A DNA stretch of 5,278 nucleotides from Candidatus Avoscillospira stercoripullorum. Its GTDB lineage: Bacteria; Bacillota; Clostridia; Oscillospirales; Oscillospiraceae. Where the stretch lies: contig DVGD01000268.1 of NCBI GenBank assembly GCA_018712905.1, positions 1 through 5,278 on the forward strand. Direction: 5' to 3'. This document shows positions 1 to 3,820 of this stretch, in pieces. The number at the start of each line of letters is the position of its first letter. Positions within the stretch are counted from its first letter, which is position 1. A program made the position numbers and the translations under genes. The notes below the pieces were generated by a model that saw only the letters and a list, made by a program, of their open reading frames with translations, ran no database searches and had not been told where the DNA came from.

Positions 1-879
1 GTGGAAGAGGCAGAAGCCCTTGTGGAGGATGCTGACAATGCCACCGATGCTGCGATTGATGCTATGGTGCAGAAGCTGACCGCAGCCGTGGAAAACCTGG
101 AGCGCAAGCCCGTGCCCAGCCGTCCCGGCACCTCTAAGTACACCCTGCGCTTTGTGACCAACGGCGGCTCCACGCTGGAAGCCATCACCGCCATCAAGGG
201 CACCACCATCAAGCTTAAGGACTATATGCCCACCCGTGAGGGCTACACCTTCGCAGGCTGGTATTTAGACGCCGACCTCACGGAAAAAGTAACTGAGGTC
301 ACCCTTAACTCCAGTATTTCCATCTATGCCAAGTGGACGAAGAACGGAATGCCCTTTACCGATATCAAGGTAGGCTCCTGGTACTACGACGCTGTGACTT
401 TCGTCTACGAAAACGGCCTGATGCAGGGCACCTCCGCCACGCGGTTCTCGCCGGACAGCAGCCTGACCCGTGCCATGCTGGCGCAAATCCTCTACAACCG
501 TGCCGGAAAGCCCACGGTGAAGGACAAGAGTGCTTTTACCGACGTAGCCAATGACGCCTGGTATGCCGACGCCGTCATCTGGGCATATGGCGAAGGCATC
601 GTCAGCGGAGTGGGCGGCGGCAAGTTTGCCCCTGATGCATCTATCACCCGTGAGCAGCTGGCCGCGATGCTCTATCGTGCCGCAGGCAGCCCCGAGGTGC
701 AGGAGACAACCCTCACCTTCAACGATGCTTCCAAGGTCAGCAGCTACGCCAAGAGCGCCATCTGCTGGGCGGTGGAAGAAGGTATTGTAACCGGTAAGGG
801 TGGCAATCGCCTGGATCCCACCGGCACCGCTACCCGCGCTGAGGTGGCACAGATGCTGGCTCGTTTTGAACAATCCTAA
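1..879 (+). CDS. C-terminal part of a secreted S-layer-anchored protein (FIVAR-like tail, InlB B-repeat, three SLH domains)
   Basis: The reading frame is open from the first base and ends at TAA 877-879, giving 292 visible residues. The GTG at base 1 is most likely an internal valine codon, since there is no upstream sequence to judge it. Residues 1-35 are an acidic Ala-rich helical stretch like the end of a FIVAR domain. Residues 47-112 form an InlB B-type (Listeria-Bacteroides) repeat: FVTNGGS, then PTREGYTFAGWYLD, ending IYAKW. Three SLH domains follow at about 118-168, 179-229 and 239-289, each with F-x-D, a central W/Y-A-x-x-W/F-A/V segment, G-(I/L)-(V/M)-x-G and a final (L/I)TRA/E-x-x-A-x-(M/I)-L. 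SLH triplets are known to bind pyruvylated secondary wall polymer, so the protein is probably attached to the cell wall with its catalytic or binding part upstream. What that part does cannot be seen here; in related bacteria this tail is common on extracellular glycoside hydrolases. No signal peptide is visible because the start is missing. Confidence 0.93.
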   Translation: MEEAEALVEDADNATDAAIDAMVQKLTAAVENLERKPVPSRPGTSKYTLRFVTNGGSTLEAITAIKGTTIKLKDYMPTREGYTFAGWYLDADLTEKVTEVTLNSSISIYAKWTKNGMPFTDIKVGSWYYDAVTFVYENGLMQGTSATRFSPDSSLTRAMLAQILYNRAGKPTVKDKSAFTDVANDAWYADAVIWAYGEGIVSGVGGGKFAPDASITREQLAAMLYRAAGSPEVQETTLTFNDASKVSSYAKSAICWAVEEGIVTGKGGNRLDPTGTATRAEVAQMLARFEQS

Positions 880-886
880 ATAACGC

Positions 887-920
887 AGTAATCCCCCGGC
901 TTTTCTGCCGGGGGATTACT
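887..920. terminator. Perfect 14-bp hairpin between convergent genes, probably a bidirectional terminator
   Basis: Left arm AGTAATCCCCCGGC (887-900) pairs perfectly with GCCGGGGGATTACT (907-920) around the loop TTTTCT. It lies 7 bp after the stop of the SLH gene and 20 bp beyond the glmM stop on the other strand. The GC-rich core is followed by a short T-rich stretch on the + strand (ATTACTTTGC) and by a weaker T-containing stretch on the - strand. A role for both convergent genes is inferred from position; the T-tracts are short. Confidence 0.8.
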
Positions 921-940
921 TTGCAATATCAGAATATGTA

Positions 941-2329
941 TCAGGAAACTGAGTGTCCCTTCTGGCGAAGCACATTGACCACCTGATCCACCAGCGCCTG
1001 GCATTTCTCGTGGCTCTCGGCTTCCACCATGACGCGAATCAGCGGCTCCGTGCCGGATTCCCGCACCAGAATGCGGCCGGTATCGCCCAGGGAGTCGGCA
1101 ACGGCCTTCACAGCTGCTTGGACATCGGGGTCATTCTGCGCCGCCTGCTTGTCCGCCACGCGGACATTTACCAGCACCTGGGGATAGATCTTGAGATCGG
1201 CCACCAGCTGGCTCAGCTTGGCCTTCTTGGCCATCATGACTTCCATGACCTTGAGGCTGGTGAGGATGCCGTCGCCGGTGGAGGCGTACTTGGAGAAGAT
1301 GATGTGGCCGGACTGCTCGCCGCCAATGCGGCAGTTATTCTGCATCATATATTCGTAGACGTATTTGTCGCCCACTTTGGTCTTGGCATAGCCAATGCCA
1401 AGCTCGTCAAAGGCCTTATAGAGGCCAAAATTGGACATCACGGTGGTCACCACGGTGTTGGTCAGGAGCTTGCCGCGCTCCTTCATGTACTTGGCATAGA
1501 GGTAGAGAATATGGTCGCCGGAAACGACGTTCCCGTTTTCATCCACGGCCATGCAGCGGTCGGCGTCGCCGTCATAGGCAAAGCCCACGTCCATGCCGTT
1601 TTCCTTTACGTACTTCTGAAGTCCCTCAATGTGGGTGGAGCCTGCATTGAGGTTGATGTTCAGGCCATTTGGCTCTGCGTTAATGACGTAAGTCTTGGCG
1701 CCCAGTGCGTCAAAGACAGCCTTGGCCAGATTCCACGCGCTGCCGTTGGCGCAGTCCAGCGCGACCTTCATGCCCTTAAAGGAATAAACCCCCAGAGAAA
1801 TGAGGTAGCCCAGGTAACGGTTTCGGCCGGATACATAGTCCACCGTGCGGCCGATGTGATCGCGATGGGCGAAGGGGAGTGCTGTCCACTTCTGATCAAA
1901 AAGGGTGAGGTCTCCGTCGAGATATGCCTCCACCAGGGAGATGGTCTCCTCATCCATCTTCTCGCCCATACTGTTGATGAGCTTGATGCCGTTATCATAA
2001 TAGGGGTTGTGGCTGGCGGAGATCATAATGCCGCAGTCAAAGCCATCCACCCGTGCCACATAGGCAACAGAGGGTGTTGTAGTCACGTGGAGCAGGTAGG
2101 CATCAGCGCCGGAAGCCACCAGTCCGCTCACCAGAGAATACTCAAACATGTAGCTGGAACGACGGGTGTCCTTGCCGATAACAATGCGGGCAGGTTCATC
2201 TACGCCGCTGCGGCGCTTGCGTTCGGAATAATACCAACCGAGAAATCTACCGATGGCATAGGCGTGATCCGCGGTCAGCCCCACATTGGCCTCCCCACGG
2301 AAGCCGTCGGTTCCAAAGTATTTTGCCAT
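941..2329 (-). CDS. glmM: Phosphoglucosamine mutase GlmM
   Basis: Cytoplasmic enzyme that converts glucosamine-6-phosphate to glucosamine-1-phosphate, the step before UDP-GlcNAc for peptidoglycan. The 462-residue product begins MAKYFGTDGFRG, the typical GlmM N-terminus. It carries all hallmark motifs of the alpha-D-phosphohexomutase superfamily: the phosphoserine loop ISASHNP at residues 103-109 (catalytic Ser106), the metal loop DGDADR at 253-258, the sugar-binding GEQSGH at 337-342, and the phosphate-binding RESGTEPLIRVM at 423-434. Length is slightly above the usual 445-450. An in-frame TTG at 2335 would add two residues, but the ATG at 2329 is chosen because AGAGGAG (2344-2338) sits 8 nt upstream of it and homologues begin at MAKYFGTDG. 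The gene stands alone on the - strand with its own near-consensus promoter, convergent with the SLH gene and divergent from the VanZ-like gene. No damage is visible. Confidence 0.97.
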   Translation of the reverse strand: MAKYFGTDGFRGEANVGLTADHAYAIGRFLGWYYSERKRRSGVDEPARIVIGKDTRRSSYMFEYSLVSGLVASGADAYLLHVTTTPSVAYVARVDGFDCGIMISASHNPYYDNGIKLINSMGEKMDEETISLVEAYLDGDLTLFDQKWTALPFAHRDHIGRTVDYVSGRNRYLGYLISLGVYSFKGMKVALDCANGSAWNLAKAVFDALGAKTYVINAEPNGLNINLNAGSTHIEGLQKYVKENGMDVGFAYDGDADRCMAVDENGNVVSGDHILYLYAKYMKERGKLLTNTVVTTVMSNFGLYKAFDELGIGYAKTKVGDKYVYEYMMQNNCRIGGEQSGHIIFSKYASTGDGILTSLKVMEVMMAKKAKLSQLVADLKIYPQVLVNVRVADKQAAQNDPDVQAAVKAVADSLGDTGRILVRESGTEPLIRVMVEAESHEKCQALVDQVVNVLRQKGHSVS

Positions 2330-2337
2330 AAACAAAA

Positions 2338-2344
2338 CTCCTCT
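2338..2344 (-). promoter_or_regulatory. Ribosome binding site of glmM
   Basis: AGAGGAG on the - strand, 8 nt before the ATG at 2329. This spacing favours that ATG over the in-frame TTG at 2335, which would leave only a 2-nt gap. Confidence 0.8.
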
Positions 2345-2366
2345 GACGTAAAATGAGATACGCTAT

Positions 2367-2395
2367 ATTATACTCAATTCTTTCCCTGTTGTCCA
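2367..2395 (-). promoter_or_regulatory. Near-consensus SigA promoter of glmM
   Basis: On the - strand, TGGACA (2395-2390) and TATAAT (2372-2367) are separated by exactly 17 nt; the -35 matches 5 of 6 and the -10 matches 6 of 6 of the vegetative consensus. The predicted start near 2360 gives a leader of about 30 nt before the glmM ATG. This suits strong constitutive expression of an essential cell-wall gene. Confidence 0.85.
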
Positions 2396-2411
2396 TCTAA
2401 ACCAAGAATAT

Positions 2412-2440
2412 TCCGAGAGAAAATACTCTTGTACCTCGGA
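2412..2440. repeat. Short inverted repeat over the -35 of the VanZ-like gene promoter
   Basis: TCCGAG (2412-2417) and CTCGGA (2435-2440) form a 6-bp inverted repeat with a 17-nt spacer. The right arm overlaps the spacer side of the + strand -35 element (2429-2434). It could be an operator for a dimeric regulator, but arms this short can arise by chance. Confidence 0.25.
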
Positions 2441-2457
2441 TGCTGATGTGGTATGAT
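2429..2457 (+). promoter_or_regulatory. Extended -10 promoter for the VanZ-like/multidrug-export pair
   Basis: TTGTAC (2429-2434), a 17-nt spacer, and TATGAT (2452-2457) preceded by TG-G, giving an extended -10 TGGTATGAT. The -10 matches 5 of 6 consensus positions; the weak -35 is compensated by the TG motif. Predicted start near 2464, about 27 nt before the chosen ATG. An earlier in-frame ATG at 2440 lies inside this promoter, which argues against it as the translation start. Confidence 0.65.
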
Positions 2458-2478
2458 AAAGCAAATTGTGACTTCTCC

Positions 2479-2484
2479 AGGAGA
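2479..2484 (+). promoter_or_regulatory. Ribosome binding site deciding the start of the VanZ-like gene
   Basis: AGGAGA lies 6 nt before the ATG at 2491. The alternative in-frame ATG at 2440 has no such site and falls within the promoter, so the shorter product is preferred. Confidence 0.75.
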
Positions 2485-2490
2485 TATTGC

Positions 2491-2967
2491 ATGAGAAAAA
2501 ACAATGGTGAGAAAGCAATTCTTATATCGCTTGCAGCAGCTCTCGTACTGCTGACTGCCTTCATATGGGGGCACTCCGCCATGCCTGCCGCGCAATCAGA
2601 AGGGGAGAGCCAAGCAGTGCTGCCAATCCTTCAACCACTATTGCTGTGGTTCGGGGTTCCACTGGAACAATGCCATACAGTGCTAAGAAAGATGGCACAT
2701 TTTTCAGAATACGGACTGCTTGGCATGGTATGGATCTTCCTACTTCTGAAATGTCAGCATCCGCCGCGTCGCTGCATACTCCCGGCCGGCAGTGCGTGCC
2801 TCTTTACCGCGCTGGTTGATGAGACCATTCAGCTCTTTGTCCCAGGGCGTAGCGGAATGGTAACAGATATTTGGATTGACTTTGCCGGCGCCAGCGCGGG
2901 AATCCTAGGATCGCTTTTGCTAAGCTTGCTCATACGGCATATTCGGAAACAAGCAGCTGCTTCCTGA
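2491..2967 (+). CDS. VanZ-like family membrane protein
   Basis: A 158-residue protein of the VanZ-like family. Visible motifs are RKMAHFSEYGLLG at residues 66-78 and VDETIQLFVPGRSG at 109-122 followed by DIWIDFAGASAG at 126-137; the H-F-x-E-Y and D-E-x-x-Q...G-R...D...D patterns are the conserved core of the family. About four hydrophobic segments fit membrane helices, near 9-27, 74-87, 96-110 and 131-148. VanZ itself gives low-level teicoplanin resistance in enterococci, but most chromosomal homologues have no proven role, so a cell-envelope function is inferred and resistance should not be assumed. The start at 2491 is set by AGGAGA at 2479-2484. It is the first gene of a likely two-gene operon: the next CDS begins 24 bp after its stop, and it is divergent from glmM. 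Confidence 0.88.
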   Translation: MRKNNGEKAILISLAAALVLLTAFIWGHSAMPAAQSEGESQAVLPILQPLLLWFGVPLEQCHTVLRKMAHFSEYGLLGMVWIFLLLKCQHPPRRCILPAGSACLFTALVDETIQLFVPGRSGMVTDIWIDFAGASAGILGSLLLSLLIRHIRKQAAAS

Positions 2968-2978
2968 GGGAAGCAACT
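2955..2978 (+). other. Hairpin across the VanZ-like gene stop codon
   Basis: AGCTGCTTCC (2955-2964) pairs with GGAAGCAACT (2969-2978) with one mismatch; the loop is TGAG, which contains the stop codon TGA. No T-run follows, so it is not an intrinsic terminator. It ends 2 nt before the GAAGGA ribosome site of the next gene and could affect coupling or message stability; that is inference. Confidence 0.4.
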
Positions 2979-2991
2979 GGGAAGGATTATC

Positions 2992-3459
2992 ATGTTGGAA
3001 ATCTTAGAAGAATTTTGGTACGTTTTCTTCCTTGCCATGGTGCCCGTGGCAGAACTGCGCGGTGCAATTCCGGCAGGAATTGCCATGGGACTGGATCCAT
3101 GGCTGGTATACGTCGTTGCGGTACTGGGAAATGTGCTTCCAGTGCCATTCTTGATGCTCTTTGTGCGGCAAGTCCTCGGCTGGATGAAGCGCCGAGGTGG
3201 TACCCTCACAAGGATTGTTACGGCACTGGAGCGAAAAGCAGATCGGGGCGCAGAGCTTTTTTACCGCTATGAGCTGCTGGGACTGTGCATCCTGGTGGCA
3301 GTACCGCTTCCAGGAACTGGTGCTTGGACTGGCGCCCTGGTTGCCTCCATGCTGCGCCTGCGGCTGAAGGCGGCGCTTCCGGCAATTTCTCTTGGTGTGC
3401 TCATCGCGGGAGGAATCGTACTGGGCATTTCCTGTGGAGTCAGCTTTGTGCTGATGTAA
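2992..3459 (+). CDS. Small multidrug-export family membrane protein (Sm_multidrug_ex / COG2426 type)
   Basis: A 155-residue, very hydrophobic protein recognised by the N-terminal VPVAELRGAIPAG (residues 17-29) and the second conserved loop VPLPGTGAWTG (104-114), both signatures of the putative small multidrug export family. Hydrophobic stretches lie near 8-20, 36-58, 94-120 and 128-154, separated by a basic cytoplasmic-type loop (about 60-93) rich in Arg and Lys. The two proline/glycine loops may be re-entrant. The family name comes from weak early evidence; substrate and direction of transport are not established, so export of drugs is only a label here. ATG 2992 has GAAGGA at 2981-2986, 5 nt upstream. 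It follows the VanZ-like gene by 24 bp and is followed by a strong terminator, so the two probably share one transcript. Confidence 0.85.
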   Translation: MLEILEEFWYVFFLAMVPVAELRGAIPAGIAMGLDPWLVYVVAVLGNVLPVPFLMLFVRQVLGWMKRRGGTLTRIVTALERKADRGAELFYRYELLGLCILVAVPLPGTGAWTGALVASMLRLRLKAALPAISLGVLIAGGIVLGISCGVSFVLM

Positions 3460-3469
3460 TCGTCTTTTT

Positions 3470-3497
3470 GAGATGCAGCGTGCTGCATCTCTTTTTT
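3470..3497 (+). terminator. Intrinsic terminator of the VanZ-like/multidrug-export operon
   Basis: GAGATGCAG (3470-3478) pairs perfectly with CTGCATCTC (3483-3491) around CGTG, directly followed by six Ts (3492-3497). It starts 11 bp after the stop at 3459. On the - strand no T-run follows the stem, so it acts only on + strand transcription. Confidence 0.92.
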
Positions 3498-3505
3498 CGT
3501 CATAA

Positions 3506-3544
3506 TCACGAAAATCGCAGAGTAAAATCGTAGATACTCATCAT
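3506..3544 (-). pseudogene. Twelve-codon ORF resembling the truncated start of a glutathione-peroxidase-family gene
   Basis: On the - strand, GGAAGGA (3557-3551) is followed 6 nt later by ATG 3544 and a reading frame MMSIYDFTLRFS ending at TGA 3508-3506. A well-placed promoter lies just upstream (3598-3570). The residues MSIYDFT match the way many Firmicutes glutathione-peroxidase-like proteins begin (recalled from the family, which commonly starts M-S-I-Y-D-F/x). None of the later conserved family segments is present; the frame instead runs into the terminator region of the neighbouring gene. The best explanation is a fossil left after deletion of the rest of a gene; the alternatives are a genuine tiny peptide ORF or chance similarity over seven residues. 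Confidence 0.35.
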
Positions 3545-3569
3545 TGAAATTCCTTCCATATCTTGATAA

Positions 3570-3598
3570 ATTATACCTATAAGTTTGACACTTGTCAT
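3570..3598 (-). promoter_or_regulatory. Near-consensus promoter reading leftward
   Basis: On the - strand ATGACA (3598-3593) and TATAAT (3575-3570) are separated by 17 nt; the -35 matches 5 of 6 and the -10 all 6 consensus positions. Predicted start is near 3563, about 18 nt before the ATG at 3544. It has no intact gene to drive, which supports the idea of a truncated gene at 3506-3544. Transcripts from it would run antisense into the multidrug-export family gene. Confidence 0.6.
3586..3597. promoter_or_regulatory. Palindrome TGACA-CT-TGTCA, candidate operator
   Basis: Perfect 5-bp arms around a 2-nt centre. It overlaps the -35 of the leftward promoter (3593-3598) and the -35 of the weaker rightward promoter (3592-3597), a position suited to a repressor of both. 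The regulator is not identifiable from the site alone. Confidence 0.35.
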
Positions 3599-3619
3599 TG
3601 GCAAACCAGCTGGAATGTT
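3592..3619 (+). promoter_or_regulatory. Possible extended -10 promoter for the GH2 leader
   Basis: TTGTCA (3592-3597, 5 of 6) and AATGTT (3614-3619, 3 of 6) with a 16-nt spacer and a TG-G just before the -10. The -10 is weak, so the call rests on the TG motif and the lack of any better rightward promoter nearer the GH2 gene. A second weak candidate is TTGAAA 3544-3549 with TAAATT 3567-3572. From the first site transcription would start near 3626, giving a leader of about 195 nt. Confidence 0.3.
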
Positions 3620-3637
3620 ACTGTTCAATCAGGCATA

Positions 3638-3721
3638 ACCGCTTTGCTGTACTGCTTTACTCCAATCGTGGATGGGAAACCCATGCTTATTTTTGGAAGC
3701 AGTCTGCAAGCGGTATTTTTT
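3638..3721 (+). terminator. Long structured hairpin with T-run in the GH2 leader (attenuator-like or small-RNA terminator)
   Basis: Outer arms ACCGCTT (3638-3644) and AAGCGGT (3708-3714) pair perfectly. After a bulged T, GC (3646-3647) pairs with GC (3706-3707), and after a small internal loop ACTGCTT (3651-3657) pairs with AAGCAGT (3697-3703). Within the loop CCAA (3662-3665) can pair with TTGG (3693-3696), and ATGGG-AAA-CCCAT (3672-3684) forms an apical hairpin. One base after the outer arm come six Ts (3716-3721). This has intrinsic-terminator form on the + strand and lies 100 bp before the GH2 start codon, where nothing upstream obviously needs ending because the previous operon already has its own terminator at 3470-3497. 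It may therefore attenuate the GH2 transcript or end a small RNA of about 95 nt. Confidence 0.55.
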
Positions 3722-3725
3722 ATGG

Positions 3726-3781
3726 TTGAATGCAAAGCGGGAATCTCGCTTCAATCACCTGTGCAGAAGGTATTGCAAGCG
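3726..3781 (+). other. Competing hairpins downstream of the T-run in the GH2 leader
   Basis: AAGCGGGA (3735-3742) and TCTCGCTT (3744-3751) form a quasi-palindrome. The segment CGCTT-CAAT-C-ACC (3747-3759) can instead pair with GGT-ATTG-C-AAGCG (3769-3781), giving 12 pairs with one bulged C on each side. Both structures use CGCTT 3747-3751, so they exclude each other. GCAAAGCGG (3732-3740) is also a perfect complement of CCGCTTTGC (3639-3647) in the upstream terminator arm. No ORF with a ribosome site is seen here. Confidence 0.4.
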
Positions 3782-3807
3782 TGATGCCATAGATATACCC
3801 ACAAAAG

Positions 3808-3814
3808 AAGGAGG
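3808..3814 (+). promoter_or_regulatory. Strong ribosome binding site of the GH2 gene
   Basis: AAGGAGG lies 6 nt before ATG 3821, close to the ideal anti-16S match, and fixes the start immediately before a well-formed signal peptide. Confidence 0.9.
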
Positions 3815-3820
3815 AAGACT

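Noticed and set aside
265..873. A 202-codon open frame on the - strand over the SLH region
   Set aside because: The + strand frame encodes three clear SLH domains. The antisense product has no domain I recognise, and the frame is a by-product of GC-rich codon use.
953..2356. A 467-codon open frame on the + strand, antisense to glmM
   Set aside because: It lies wholly over glmM, which has every family motif, a near-consensus promoter and a ribosome site. The antisense frame gives a His/Val/Gly-rich product with no recognisable domain and is explained by codon bias on the opposite strand.
2440..2490. Longer N-terminus of the VanZ-like protein starting at ATG 2440
   Set aside because: That ATG lies inside the extended -10 promoter and has no ribosome site; the ATG at 2491 has AGGAGA at proper spacing and directly precedes the first membrane segment.
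3705..3718. CcpA catabolite-response (cre) site
   Set aside because: TGCAAGCGGTATTT matches the left half reasonably but lacks the closing CA and the required symmetry; the other copies fail in the same way.
3634..3731. Integron attC-like site, suggested by a long imperfect hairpin and a GTTGAAT end
   Set aside because: No RYYYAAC partner is placed symmetrically, and no integrase or cassette boundary is visible. The T-run after the stem fits a terminator better.
3563..3784. A 73-codon TTG-started frame on the + strand between the operon and the GH2 gene
   Set aside because: It has no ribosome site, runs through the hairpins and T-run, and its product resembles no protein I know. The region is better explained as non-coding leader.
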